DNA of 64,000 bases from Scleromitrula shiraiana (GCA_028455995.1 JABELC010000002.1:3844001-3908000); one strand, 5' to 3'. Shown: positions 48,901 through 62,322, numbered from the stretch's first letter. The notes: generated by a model not told the origin, from the sequence alone. Translations and numbers: made by a program.

Positions 48901-49983
48901 TTCGAATCGAGGTTTTGGAGGGGGATCTTCGGAGGTAGGAGGGGCAGAAGGATCTTGAGATTCCATATGGTTTTCATCGATTGTGGAACGTTGCTGGAAT
49001 AAATTGAAATTAACGTGACCCGTATCATGCTCCCCATATGTTTGTGCGCTTGATTGGGTTCGTTCGGAAATCTGTTGCTTTGCATCCTGCCTAGGGGTAT
49101 CATCAACTTGTGTATCTGCCAGTGTTTCTTGCTCTTCTGGGCCACTCGAAGTTAAAAGACTTCCACCCTCATCTTCTCCCATACGCTGACCCATTAAATT
49201 ATTTGGGTTGAAATTATCGTAAATGTATCCGGGATTCTCTTGCGTAAGAGACATTGTACTTTTTTGACTTGATTCCTCCATATTTCTTAATTTTTGAGCA
49301 CGAGTGAGAGCGATTTCTCTGCCGTTCTTATCTAATACCCTGGACTTCCCTTCCTTATTTCTTCTAACCTCGAATTTCGTGATTATTGAATCTTGAGTAT
49401 TGTTCGTTTGCAGAGTGCTTTTATCTTCTCCCAATTGAGGTGCATAACTCGAAATAGTTGAGTTTTGTTCTTCGTCTGGTATATGTTTGTCAGAAACTCT
49501 GGCAGCTTCTATCTCATCGGAAGCATCTTCAGCTTGACTGTCGCGCTTCTCATTGTCATCATCTGCCGGTAATTTGGGAGAAGAATGCCGGAGAAGAGGG
49601 AGAGGATGAGGAGGAGGAGGAGGAGGAGGAGATGGATTGAATTTCGCGTTTGAAATATAATTAATTGACGCGATTGACTTTCGTACGATTGGAGATGATG
49701 TAGGGCTCTATAAATTCAACCAATTATGTCAGTACCGGTTAAAAGTCCCTCCCTGAAGTCCGGTACCACAAAAAAACCCTCCCCCCTCCCCTCAAAAATC
49801 CCATGTACCATCAAGTTTAGCCTATTAAATTGCTGACTTATCCAAAAATGTAGATCATTTATTTGTTGCATAATGCAAACTTACCGATAAAATGGATTCT
49901 TGCAGATGATGACAGTGTTGAGTATCACATTTTCCTTTGCCTTTCAAAGCATTTTGTTCTGATTTTTTGACTGTCAAAGCCAT
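45961..49983 (-). CDS. Crb2/Rad9/53BP1-type DNA-damage checkpoint adaptor with C-terminal BRCT pair
   Basis: Minus-strand exons 49885-49983 and 45961-49707 (intron 177 bp, phase 0) give 1281 residues. The first exon (MALTVKKSEQNALKGKGKCD) supplies the ATG; the long exon alone has none at its 5' end. Residues up to about 950 are disordered and rich in Ser, Pro, and SQ/TQ sites (TQDS, TQEN, SSQK, TDSQ), the usual targets of ATM/ATR-type kinases. A basic segment (KKRGKQPPKVYGKK) precedes MAFAVSYVG, which starts the first BRCT; LGLPCISGLWIKHC and LLSAGQSSFLHGA follow. LLEGKSVLLITGRGK begins the second BRCT, which ends IVIQSLILGCLIEE. Such proteins bridge damaged chromatin and checkpoint kinases. 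I see no Tudor-like segment, normally present before the BRCTs. A 25-residue Gly/Asn/Lys/Arg insert splits the second BRCT. Confidence 0.85.
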
Positions 49984-50101
49984 GATGAAGTAAATATGAT
50001 CATTTATTAATCGATTTGAATATATTGATAGCAAAGTGGTGAGGTAGGATTTGATAAAAGAATGAGAATGAGAATGTGAATAAGAATGTGAATTTTGTGA
50101 A

Positions 50102-50230
50102 GATGTTGAAGATGTTGAAGATATTAAAGATATTAAAGATATTAAAGATATTAAAGATATTAAAGATATTAAAGATATTAAAGATATTAAAGATATTAAA
50201 GATATTAAAGATATTAAAGATATTAAAGAT
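50102..50230. repeat. 9-bp minisatellite, two GATGTTGAA plus twelve GATATTAAA units
   Basis: Fourteen head-to-tail units of nine bases, starting with two GATGTTGAA and then twelve identical GATATTAAA. It lies 119 bases upstream of the checkpoint gene's start codon, so probably in its promoter or 5' UTR. Frames through it give periodic Ile/Leu/Lys or Phe/Asn/Ile peptides, which I regard as artefacts. Confidence 0.95.
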
Positions 50231-50608
50231 CAGAAATGAACGCGACTTAGACTGGACAAAGTTCGTGATACTCATATTTAATTAGTGTCAAAGAAACACC
50301 AACTCACATGATATGATCTATAGTGTATTATTTCCGTACCGTATGAATTACATTATTCAAGTTTAATCAAACACCAATCTATTATAATTAGAGAAGGATC
50401 AATACATTCATTGTATATACTAGTATGTACAATACATTCATTGTACATATATATATATACCTTCTCCTCCAGCTCAATAAATTGCTTTACCTAGTTATTA
50501 TCTACATATTTAATCTTAGAGTTGTAATTATTTATTCATAGAATATCTACAATAATAAACAAGATAGAATAAGAATACAGGAACAAGAACTTTTTCATTC
50601 ATAGCACC
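50231..50608. other. Junction between the checkpoint-gene flank and the transposon nest
   Basis: No gene is seen. The composition becomes AT-rich toward 50600. ATACATTCATTGTA occurs twice (about 50401 and 50431). Confidence 0.5.
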
Positions 50609-50652
50609 CCCTACAGTATCACCTATTCAGGGATTTCTTGAATACTATTCAA
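50609..50652 (+). repeat. Left terminal inverted repeat of outer element
   Basis: Begins CCCTACAGTATCACC, continues TATTCAGGGA and ends near ACTATTCAA. It pairs with 62323-62369. Confidence 0.65.
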
Positions 50653-51348
50653 AGAAAGAAATTTTTGCATTATAATTGAAATTTTAATTATATTATAAGT
50701 TGATTTTCGAGGAGTGATTTTTTATTAATATAAATTCAATCTAGATTCTTTATTAATTTTTAAGTTTATTTTAGATAATTATATAAAATTAAATTAATAT
50801 AAAGTTTATATATAAAATTAATGTATTTTTATTTATATTTATATATAAAATTATATTTATATATAAAATTAATATATATTAATAGTTAATATACTTTATT
50901 ATTTTTTAATTTAATTAATATATCAAGATTAATCTTATACTTTTTTTATTATTAATATATTCAAATTAATATTAATATATATAAAAAAATAATATAAATA
51001 TATTTTCAAATTTTATAAAAAATCATTTATATTTTAATAAAATTATTAATTTATAAAAAATAAAGTTAAAATTAACTAAAAGTAATTAAAATTTTATAGT
51101 CTAAAATTATATTTATATAGATTAGATCAAATTGATAAAAGATTAAATAAATCTTTAATTAATAGAAATTTAAATTAAATAGTAACTTTATAATTTAAAA
51201 TCGATAATAAAATTATTTTAAATATAGTTTTAAATTGATAAATTTTATTTGAAGTTTATTTGAAATTTATTTAAAGTTAATCTTTGAATTTAAAAATTAA
51301 TTTATATTATATAAAATTCAATTTTTAATTAATTATAAGTTTAATATA

Positions 51349-51516
51349 TGTTAGAATGATTGCCGGATAAGGATCATTCCACATTGGGACTAATATAATT
51401 ACATAATTAATAGTTGATATATATCTCCTTTTATGGGATCAAGACTTTAGTTAGTTAGTTAATAATATAATGATATATTAATTTATAATGTTCTTTTTTA
51501 TATTTGATTTTTTATA
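51349..51516 (+). repeat. 5' LTR of copy A
   Basis: Starts TGTTAGAATGATTGCCGG and ends TTTTATA. It keeps several G residues but shows T where the copy B LTR has C (for example TTAGTTAGTTAATA against TTAACTAATCAATT). The sequence just after it (GATTATAAATTTGG) may be the mutated primer-binding site. Confidence 0.9.
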
Positions 51517-53588
51517 GATTATAAATTTGGAAATATTTAAGAGTTATTAATTATATTTAATTTATTTAAATTATATTTAAAAAGGTTTATTTACTATTTT
51601 TATTTTAAGTTTTTTATGGAGGATATTATAAAAAAGAAATCAAAATAAATTGTTGGAGATTAAATAGATATTATAATAATAAAGGTTTATAAAGTATTTA
51701 ATGATATTAAATTAAACAAAAATTTTAGATTAAGTAAAAATTTATCAATTTTTAATATAAATCAATAAAAATATAGGTTAATAACGATAAATTTTTAAGA
51801 ATCTATATTAGGATTAGGATATATTAATAATCTTATTAATTTATATTTTTAATATTTATTTAATAAAATATTAGATATTATTAAGAAAAAAATTATAATT
51901 AATAATTTTATATAAAATATAAAAACTAGTTTAACTTTTTTATTTAAAGAATTATTTCAATATTATAAGGTTAATAGGATAATATGGAAGATTAATTATG
52001 TAATTTAATAAAAAATTATAATAATATTTAATAGATTGTTGTTTTTTTTAATTTGTTTTTATTAATTGTTATTATAATAATTATTAAGATTATTATCTTT
52101 ATTTTTATTAATAGATTTAATTAATTTAATAACAAAATCAAATTTATTATTATTTATTTTGTAAATGAATTCAAAATAATACTTTAAAAGAAAGAAAAAT
52201 TATTTATATTAAATTAAGAATATTAAGGATATTATTAATATAAATGGATTAAAAAAGGTTATTAAAAAAAAAGTAATAATATTAAAAAATATTGATTTTA
52301 TAATGTTTATAATTAAAATAAAAATTAAAATTTAGGAAAAATAAAATAAAAAAAATATAAAAATATATATTGTTATTTATTAGTTTTTTTATATTGGTTT
52401 AATAAGATTAATTGAAAATAAAGGAATAATTTAAAAAATGATTAAAGTTTTTAAATATTAATATAAAGGTAAAGATTATATTTTTAATTATAATGAATTG
52501 ATTAAATATAATTAAATAAATATAAATGATTTTAAAAATATTTAAAAGATAATTATTACAATTTGTTAATTATTTATAAAATTTATTAAAATGAAATTAA
52601 TATTAAATATAATAATTTAATATATATAATTTATTATAATAATAGATAAAAGGTTTTTTATTTAAGCAAAATGATAATGTTTTATTATTTAAAATCTAGA
52701 AATAAATAAATTTAATACAATAAAAAATTTTATAATTGATTTTATTAATAAAATTTAATAAATTGAAAATTTGAAAAATAAAATAATATTTTTTAATAAT
52801 AAAAATTAGGGAATTTTATAAAAAAAAGAAATTATATTTAAATAAAATAATTTTAATTTTAATTATTTTAACAAATCTAATTTATATATTTATTGCGATA
52901 ATTTTGGTTTTAATTTAGCTTGATTTTATAATTTTAATATATACTTAAATAATTTAAAGAATGTTAATATAAAAAAGAAATAGAAGAATAAAAATGGTAT
53001 TAAATAGAAGATTTGGATTAAAATCAAAAATAAGATATTAAATAATAAATCTAATAATAAAGCTTTAAATTTAAATAATAAAAAAAACTTAATAATTATA
53101 AAAATTTTAAAATAATAATAATATTATTATTTATAATAATTAAAAGTTTTTTATAAAATTTATTTAATAAAAAATCAATTTTAAATATTATTATAAATAT
53201 TTAATATAAATATATTTAGATTTATAATATTAATATTTTATATTATTATATATAAGATATATTAAAATTTATTATATTTTAGAAGTTTATATTATATAAA
53301 TTAAAAAAATTTAGGTTATTATTAATAAATAAGATGATTCATTTTATAGAAATAAATAAAGTTATATTAGAATACTTTATGAAAAATAAATTTAAAATGC
53401 TTTTTTTGTATTAAGATATTTTATATTTTAATAAATTATTATTAAAATTGTTTTTAAATATAATATGATAAAAAAATAATAGTTATATATAATATAATTA
53501 TATATAGGATAATAAAAAAATTGTTTATTTTTAGATGGATTTAGATATATGCATTATTATTTAATTATAAAATAAAGTAATAATTTAT

Positions 53589-54480
53589 TTGATATTTTTA
53601 ATACTATTTTTAAATATCAACGTCTATAAAAAACATATTGATATGAATATTTGGTATAAGCGATTTAAACATCTTTTTAAAAAAAATGTCAAAACAATTC
53701 AAAAAATAATAAAAAGATTACTTATCGAAGATTTAGTAAAATATTTTAAAGATAAAAAAAAGGTTTGTAAAATATATAAATTAATAAAATTATATTCAAT
53801 ATCATAAAAGATTATCGATTCAAAATTAACCAAAATTTTTAAGTTTTTATATATTAATATTGTTAAAATCAATTTAGTTAATATTAATAAATATTAATAT
53901 ATTATTATTATTATTGATGAAATATTTCGGTTTAAATAGATTTATATTTATAAATATAAAGAGGACATTAAATTAATTTTATAAATTATTATAAAATAAT
54001 TTGAACTTTAATATGGTCGAAAATTTATAAAATAAAGATTAAATAAGGATAAAGAATATAATATAAATAATTTAAATAAATTTATTAATAATATCGATTT
54101 AGTTATTAAATTTATTATACTATATACCCTAGATTAAAATAAGGTTTTAAAATAATCAATTTGTATTTTATTTAAAAAAATATAAGCAATTATAATCAAT
54201 AAAAAAATATTTTTAAAGTTTTAGTTAAAGATATATTAAAGTATAATTTATATCATGAATTAAACCATAATTATTTTAATCAAAAAAATGATTTTATATA
54301 AAATATTTTTGAATTAAATTAATCTAAATTATAATAATAAATTTTTGATTATATATTTATATATATTAAACTATAAAGCATATATATATATCCTAAAAAA
54401 AAACGTGTTCTTAATCAAAAACTTATTTTATATATTGAAATCGACATTTTAATAAATTTTAAAAACAATTATATATATTA
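53589..54480 (+). pseudogene. copia GAG-pre-integrase and integrase remnant (copy A)
   Basis: MNIWYKRFKHLFKKNVKTIQ and IEDLVKYFKDKKKVCKIYK (53643-53790) correspond to the W-x-x-R-x-x-H and C-x2-C zinc-binding part that precedes copia integrase. LYINIVKINLV (about 53850) matches the conserved HxDxV start of the core. IIDEIFRFK, then IYIYKYKED, matches D..SRF.W.Y..K. LYTLD-stop-NKV (about 54119) corresponds to the P-Y-T-P-D-Q-N-G motif, its CAA changed to TAA. This is the least mutated part of the nest. Confidence 0.8.
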
Positions 54481-55331
54481 TATATATGTTTTAATATAAA
54501 TTAAAAAAAAAATTGTATGAATTTCAAATATTCAATTTAATAAAAAAAATTTAATCATTAATTTAAACGATAATATTATTATCGATTTTTAAAATAAAAG
54601 GGATAATAACAATAATATTTTAAAACTAATAAATAATTTTTAATATATATAATTCAATAAACTCATTATTAATATATTAAAAAAGCCATTTAGTATAGAT
54701 AAATATATAGAAATTAAAGATAAAAAACTATTCGATTAAATATTCGATAATAATGATGATATCGAAATTATTAATAAAGTTTTATTTTTTGTTTTATTTA
54801 AATTTAAGAAAAGATAAAGTCAACTAATAAATTTAAAAAATAAAGAAAAAGTATTATTAATCAATATTAACAAAATTATTTAATTTTTATATAATATATA
54901 AATAATACTCATTATATTTAATATAGTATATTGCGATAATAACAATAATTCTAAAACTTTAGAAAAAATATTAATAAACCTAAAAAAAGAATATTAAATC
55001 AAAATTATCAAATTAAAATATAAATTATTATATAATAACAAGATATTCAAATTAATCAAAAAATCTAAAATACTTGATATTACCAATAAATATAAAATCT
55101 TACAAAATAAATTTATTTTTAAACAAAAATATAATAAAAAAAAGAAATCATCAAATATAAAATTTATTAAATTATCCAAAAATATAAACAAAAATATAAA
55201 GAAAATTATAATTAAATATATACAAAAATATACAAAATAATTATATAAAAAACTCTTATAATACTAATAATAAAAAATAATTTTAAAATTAAATAAATAA
55301 ATACTATTATAATATTTCTAAACAATAAATT

Positions 55332-55499
55332 TGTTAGAATGGTTGCCGGATAAGGATCACTCCACATTGGGACTAGTGTAATTACATAATCAATAGTTGA
55401 TATATATCTCCCTTTATAAAATCAAAACCTTAACTAATCAATTAACAATATAATAATATATCAACTTATAATGCTTTTCTTTATATTTAACCTTTTATA
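55332..55499 (+). repeat. 5' LTR of copy B
   Basis: Starts TGTTAGAATGGTTGCCGG and ends CCTTTTATA. It keeps C residues but shows A where copy A has G (AAAATCAAAACC against GGGATCAAGACT). Confidence 0.9.
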
Positions 55500-57629
55500 G
55501 ATTATAAATTTGAAAATATCTAAAAATTATTAATTATATTCAACTTACTTAAATCACATTTAAAAAAGTTTATTCATTATTTCTACTTCAAGTTTTTCAT
55601 AAAGGATATTATCAAAAAGAAATCGAAACAAATCGCTAAAGATCAAGTAGATATTATAATAATAAAGGTTTATAAAGCATTTAATAATGTTAAATTAAAT
55701 AAAAATTTTAGACTAAATAAAAGTTTATCAATCTTTAATATAAATTAATAAGAATATAGATTAATAATAATAAATCTTTAAAAATCTATATTAAAATCAA
55801 AATATATTAACAATTTTGTCAATTTATATTTTTAATATTTATTTAATAAAATATTAAATATCATTAAAAAAGAAATTATAATCAATAATCTTATACAAAA
55901 TATAAAAACTGATTTAACTTTTTCGTTTAAAAAATCATTTTAATATTACAAGATTAATAAGATAATATAAAAGATTAATTATATAATTCAATAAAAAATC
56001 ATAATAATATCTAATAGATTATTATTCTTTTTAATTTTTTTCTCTTAATCACTATTATAATAATTATTAAGACTATTATTTTTATCTTTATTTTCATTAA
56101 TAAACTTAGTCAATTTAATGGCAAAATCAAGTTTATTATTATTTGCTTTACAAATGAATTTAAAATAATATTTTAAAGAGAAAGAAAATTATTTATGTTG
56201 GATTAAAAATATCGAGAATATTACTAACGCAAACAAGTTAAAAAAAATCATTAAGAAAAAAATAATAATATTAAAAAACATTGATTTTATAATATTTGCA
56301 ATTAAAATAAAAATTAAGGTTTAGAAGGAATAAAATAAAAAAGATGTGAAAATATATATTATTATTTATTAATGTTTTTATATTGGTCTAGTAAAATTAA
56401 TCAAAAATAAAAGAATAACTCAAAAAATAATTAAAACTTTTAAATATTAATATAAAAGTAAAAGTTATATATTCAATTATAATGAATTAATTAAATATAA
56501 TTAAATGAATATAGATGATTTTAAAAATATTTAAGAAATAATTATTGCGATTTATTAATTATTTGCAAAATTTATCAAAACGAAATTAATATTAAATACA
56601 ACAATTTAATATATATAATTTATTATAATGATAAATAAAAAATTTTTTATTTAAACAAAACGATAATGTTTTATTATTTAAAATCTAAAAATAGATAAAT
56701 TTAATATAATAAAGAATTTTATAATTGATTTCATTAATAAAGCTTAATAAATCAAAAACTTAAAAAATGAAATAATATTTTTCGGTAATAAGAGTTAGAG
56801 AGTTTTATAAAAAAAAAATTATATTTAAATAAAATAACTTTAATTTTAATTATTTTAATAAATTTAATTTATATATTTATTACAGTAATTCTAATTTTAA
56901 TTTAGTTTAATTTTATAATTCTAATATATATTTAAATAATCTAAAGAATATTAATGTAAAAAAAAAATAAAAGGATAAAAACGGTATTAAATGGAAAATT
57001 TGGATTGAGATTAAAAATAAAGTATTAGACAATAAATTTAATAATAAAGCCTTAAATTTAAATAATAAAAAAAAATTTAATAATCATAAAAATTTTAAAA
57101 TAACAATAATAATATTATTTACAATAATTAAAAATCTTTTATATAGCTTATTTAATAATAAATCAATTTTAGATATTATCATAAATATTTAATATAAATA
57201 GATTTAAATATACGATATTAATGTTTTATATTATTATATATAGAATATATTAAAGTTTATTATATTTTGAAAGTTTATATTATATAAATCAAAGAAATTC
57301 AGATTATTATTAATAAATAAAATAATTTATTTTATAGAAATAAATAAAATTATATTAAAATATTTTATAAAAAACAAACTCAAAATGCTTTTTTTATATT
57401 AAAATATTTTATATTTTAATAAATTATTATTAAAATTATTTTTAAATATAATATAATAAAAAAATAATAAATATATATAATATAGTTATATATAAAATAA
57501 TAAAGAAATTGTTTATTTTTAGATGGATTTAGATATATATATTATTATTTAATTATAAAATAAAATAATAATCTATTTGGTATTTTTAATATTATCTTTA
57601 AATATTAATATTTATAAAAAATATATTAA

Positions 57630-58500
57630 TATAAATATTTAATATAAGTGATTTGGGTATTTTTTTGAAAAAAATGTTAAAATAATTTAAAAAATAATGA
57701 AAAGATTATTTATTAAAAATTTAATAAAATATTTTAAAAATAAAAAAAAGATTTATAAAATATATAAATTAGCGAAATTATATCGAATATTATAAAAGAT
57801 TATCAATTTAAAATTAATTAAAATCTTTAAATTTTTATATATTAATATTATTAAAATCAATTTAATTAATATTAATAAATATTAATATATTATTATTATT
57901 ATTATTAATAAAATATTTTAATTTAAATAGATCTATATTTATAAATATAAAAAAAAACGCTAAATTAGTTTTGTAAACTATTATAAAGCGATTTAAATTA
58001 TAATATAATTGGAAATTTATAAAATAAAGATTAAATAAAGGCAAAAAATATAATATAAATAATCTAAATAAACTTATTGATAATATTAGTTTAATTATTA
58101 AGTTCATTATATCTTATACCCTAAATCAAAATAAAGTTTCAAAACAATCAATTTATACCTTATTTAAAAAGATATAAGTAATTATAATCGATAAAAAAAT
58201 ACTTTTAATATTTTAGTTAAAGATATATTAAAATATAATTTATATTATAAATCGAATTATAATTATCTTAATTAAAAAGATAATTTTATATAAAGTATTT
58301 ATAAATTAAGTTAATTTAGACTATAATAATAAATTTTTAATTATATATTTATATATATTAAATTATAAAGTATATATATATATTTTAAAAAAAAACGCGT
58401 TTTTAATCAAAAACTTATTTTATACACTGAAATCGGTATTTTAATAAATTTTAAGGATAATCATATATATTATATATATATTCCAATATAAATTAAAAAG
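57630..58500 (+). pseudogene. copia GAG-pre-integrase and integrase remnant (copy B)
   Basis: Aligned base for base with 53630-54480 of copy A. The corresponding residues are further eroded: the TTGGTATAAGCGATTT of copy A reads TTTAATATAAGTGATTT here. No continuous frame remains. Confidence 0.7.
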
Positions 58501-59339
58501 AAAATTATATAAACTTCAAATATTTAATTTAATAAAAAAAATCTAATCATTAATTTAAATAATAATATTATCATCAATTTTCAAAATAAAAAAAATAATA
58601 ATAATAATATTTTAAAGCTAATAAATAATTTTTAATATATATAATTCGATAAATTCATTATTAATATATTAAAAAAGCTATTTGATATAAATGAATATAT
58701 AGAAATTAAAGATAAAAAATTATTTAATTAAATATTTGATAATAATAACGATATTAATATTATTAATAAGATTTTATTTTCTATTTTATTTAAACTTAAA
58801 AAAGAATAAAATCAATTAGCAAGTTTAAAAAATAAAGAAAAAGTATTATTAATTAATATTAATAAAGTTATTTGATTTTTATATAATATATAAATAATAT
58901 TTATTATATTCAATGCAATATATTATAATAATAATAATGACTTTAAAACTTTAGAAAAGATATTAATAAACTTAAAAAAAAAATACTAGATTAAAATTAT
59001 CAAGTTAAAATACAAATCGTTATATAACAATAAGATATTTAGATTAATTAAAAAATTTAAAATATTTAATATTATTAATAAATATAAAATTTTCTAAAAT
59101 AAATTTATTTTTAAATAAAAATATAATAAAAAGAAAATCATTAAATATAAAGTTCACTAAATTATTTGAGAATATAAATAAAAATATGGAAAAAATTATG
59201 ACTAAATATATACAAAGGTGTATAAAATAATTATATAAAAAATTTTTATAATATTAATAATAAAAAATAATTTTGAAATTAAGCAAATAGATATTGTTAT
59301 AGCATTTTTAAATAATAAATTTAATAAATTTATTTTTAT

Positions 59340-60270
59340 TAAATTGTTATTATATTAAATTAAAAATAGAATTATATTTAACTTTGTTAATAGTGATATT
59401 TTGTGAATATGTATATTATTAAAGATTTTATATAGGCTAAAGTAATTTTTATAATTATGGCAAAATATATTATATATTAAATTTATTAATATAAAATTTA
59501 AACTTTTTAATATTGATAATTGTGTATATTATAATTTTATTATAAAAGTTATTATATGCATTTATATTGATGATTTCTTTATAATCAATAAATAATAGTT
59601 AATTAATTAGGTTAAATAAAATTTAATAAAAACATTTAAGATAGAAGATTTTGGATTTATTATCTATTTTTTAAATATTAAAATTGTTAAAAATAAAGAA
59701 AAGAAAACCATTATTTTATATTAAAACGTTTATATATAAAAGATATTAAAAAAGTTCAACTTTAATAATTGCAAATTAAAATCTATATTAATAATATTAG
59801 AAATCATAAATCTAATAATATTAAATATTAAAACAACAATATTAGAATTTATTATTAAATATTAATCAAAAATAAGATTATTCAAATTCCTTTATACTTG
59901 AATCGATATTTTATTTATAATCAGAATTCTATATAGATTTTTAATCAACTCGATAATTATTTATATATTAATATATAATAAAGTTTATTAGTATATATTT
60001 AAAATAATTAATTATATTATAGTTTATAATAAAATAGCTAATAAATATATTAAAGACTATAGTGATTTAAATTATATTAACAATATCACAATTAAAAAAA
60101 GTATTTTTAAATATATTTATTTTATATATAAAAACATCATTTTAATATAATCTAAAAAATAAATTATTATTATATTTTTTTTAATCAAATCAAAATATTA
60201 TAATCTAATTAAAGCATCAATAAAAGCTTTATAAATATAATAGTTTTTAATTAAAATTGAATATAATAAT
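59340..60270 (+). pseudogene. copia reverse transcriptase/RNase H remnant (copy B)
   Basis: The reverse transcriptase active-site motif Y-I-D-D followed by FFIIN is still readable at 59563-59574. The RNase H block reads DYSDLNYINNITIKKSIFKY from 60055, then KASIKAL near 60210, corresponding to the copia pattern YSD.DYAGD...R.ST.GY...E..KEAL. Stops interrupt both. Confidence 0.82.
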
Positions 60271-60614
60271 AATAACGCTATATACATCATATTTTATAGT
60301 GATAATTAAAAAAATCTAATATTTATAAAAAACCTAGAAATCTATTAATATATAAAATATATAGTTATAAAATATTATTTTATTTAAAAATAAGTTGCGT
60401 AAAAATATATTGATTTATAATTTATTTTAATTAAAGAAATAATAATAAATAATTTAATTAAATTATTAATATTAATTAAACATTAATATTTTATTAAAAT
60501 ACTTTATATAAAAATGCTTAAGCTATAGAATACAATAAAGTAAATATATATATATAATATAAAATAAAAAATAATCAAATTAATATAGATAATTAATATA
60601 TTGATAAAAAGATG

Positions 60615-60782
60615 TATTAAAATAATTGCTAGATAAAGATCATTTTATATTGAGATTAATATAATTATATAATTAATAGTTGATATATATCTCCCTTTAT
60701 AGAATTAAGACCTTAACTAGTCAGTTAACAATATAATGATATATCAACTCATAATGCTCTTCTTCATATCTGATCTTTTATA
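60615..60782 (+). repeat. 3' LTR of copy B
   Basis: It is 168 bp, starting TATTAAAATAATTGCTAGA (TGTTAG mutated to TATTAA) and ending CTTTTATA. It keeps G in TTGATATATATCTCCC and GCTCTTCTTC. Confidence 0.9.
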
Positions 60783-62079
60783 AAATTTAATAAACTTATT
60801 TTTATTAAACTATCACTATATTAAATTAAAAATAAAATCATATTCAACTTTACTAATAACAATATCTTATAAATATACATATTATTAAAAACTTTATATA
60901 AACTAAAATAATTTTTATAATTATAATAAAATATACTATATATCAAATTTATTAATATAAAATTCAAGCCTCTCAATACTAATAATTATATATATTATAA
61001 CTTTATTATAAAAATTATTATATATATTTATATTAATAATTTTTTTATAATTAATAAATAATAATTAATTAATCAAATTAAACAAAACTTAATAAAAACA
61101 TTTAAAATAAAAAATCTTAAACCTACCACCTATTTTTTAAATATTAAAATTATCAAAAACAAAAAAAAAAAATTATTACCTTATATCAAAACACTTACAT
61201 ATAAAAAATACTAAAAAAATTCAATTTTAATAACTACAAATTAAAATCTATACTAATAACATCAAAAATCATAAATCTAATAATATCAAATATTAAAATA
61301 ACAATATTAAAATTCACCATTAAATATCAATCAAAAATAAAATCACTCAATTTTCTTTACATTTAAATTAATATCTTATTCACAATCAAAATTCTATATA
61401 AATTCTTAACTAATCCAATAATAATTCATATATTAATTTACAATAAAATTTACCAATATATATTCAAAATAATCAACTATATTATAATCTATAACAAAAT
61501 AATTAATAAATATATTAAAAACTATAATAATTCAAATTATATTAATAATATTATAATTAAAAAAAACATTTTTAAATATATCTATTTTATATATAAAAAT
61601 ATTATTTTAATATAATTTAAAAAACAAATTATTATTATATTTTTTTTAATTAAAATAAAATATTATAATTTAATTAAAATATTAATAAAAACTTTATAAA
61701 TATAATAATTTCTAATTAAAATTAAATATAATAATAATAACATTATATATATCATATTTTATAATAATAATCAAAAAAACCTAATATTCATAAAAAATCT
61801 AAAAATCTACTAACATATAAAACATATAATCATAAAATATTATTTTATTTAAAAATAAATCATATAAAAGCATATCAATCTATAATTCATTTTAATTAAA
61901 AAAATAATAATAAATAATTTAACTAAACTATTAATATTAATTAAATACTAATATTTTATTAAAATATTTTACATAAAAATATTTCAAATATAAAATATAA
62001 TAAAATAATTATATATATATAATACAAAATAAAAAATAATCAAATTAATATAAATAATCAATATATTAATAAAAAAATA
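60783..62079 (+). pseudogene. copia reverse transcriptase/RNase H remnant (3' part of copy A)
   Basis: This is the continuation of copy A after the copy B insertion, collinear with 59330-60614. The active-site motif reads Y-I-N-N (61029-61040), with GATGAT changed to AATAAT. The RNase H YSD reads YNN near 61515. It is dominated by G-to-A changes relative to copy B. Confidence 0.82.
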
Positions 62080-62247
62080 TATTAAAATAATTATTAAATA
62101 AAAATTACTTTATATTAAAACTAATATAATTATATAATTAATAATTAATATATATTTCCCCTTATAAAATCAAGATTTTAATTAATCAATTAACAATATA
62201 ATAATATATCAACTTATAATATTCTTTTTCATATCTGACCTTTTATA
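62080..62247 (+). repeat. 3' LTR of copy A
   Basis: It is 168 bp, starting TATTAAAATAATTATTAAAT and ending CCTTTTATA. Nearly every G is replaced by A while many C remain. Confidence 0.9.
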
Positions 62248-62322
62248 ATATATTAATATTTGAATTTTTAATATGTCTAAATATTAAAATGGCCAATTTC
62301 CTAAAGTTCATTTAGGGAACTC

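Larger units (their letters stand above)
55332..60782 (+). mobile_element. Ty1/copia-like LTR retrotransposon, copy B, inserted inside copy A
   Basis: LTRs are at 55332-55499 and 60615-60782, each 168 bp, with flanking AAATT at 55327-55331 and 60783-60787. The total is 5451 bp. The internal region matches copy A throughout: 55500-59330 matches 51517-55327, and 59330-60614 matches 60783-62079. Reverse transcriptase and RNase H motifs are readable at 59563 and 60055. Reading frames carry many stops. A purine run (GATAAAAAGATG) just before the 3' LTR may be the polypurine tract. Confidence 0.88.
51349..62247 (+). mobile_element. Ty1/copia-like LTR retrotransposon, copy A (split by copy B)
   Basis: The 5' LTR is at 51349-51516 and the 3' LTR at 62080-62247, both exactly 168 bp. 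The element is flanked by ATATA on both sides (51344-51348 and 62248-62252), a 5-bp target duplication. Removing the inserted copy B and its duplication leaves about 5.44 kb, a normal copia length. Domain order on the plus strand is GAG-pre-integrase, integrase, then reverse transcriptase and RNase H after the insertion, as in copia. Every domain is riddled with stops, and the composition is almost pure A+T, consistent with RIP. It cannot be autonomous. Confidence 0.88.

Noticed and set aside
48895..48920. GGTTCGAATC tRNA T-loop-like sequence
   Set aside because: It lies inside the coding sequence of the checkpoint gene and no tRNA cloverleaf can be formed around it.
50076..50285. ORFs on both strands giving Leu-Lys-Ile or Phe-Asn-Ile repeat peptides
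   Set aside because: They are translations of the 9-bp minisatellite and lack any other coding support.
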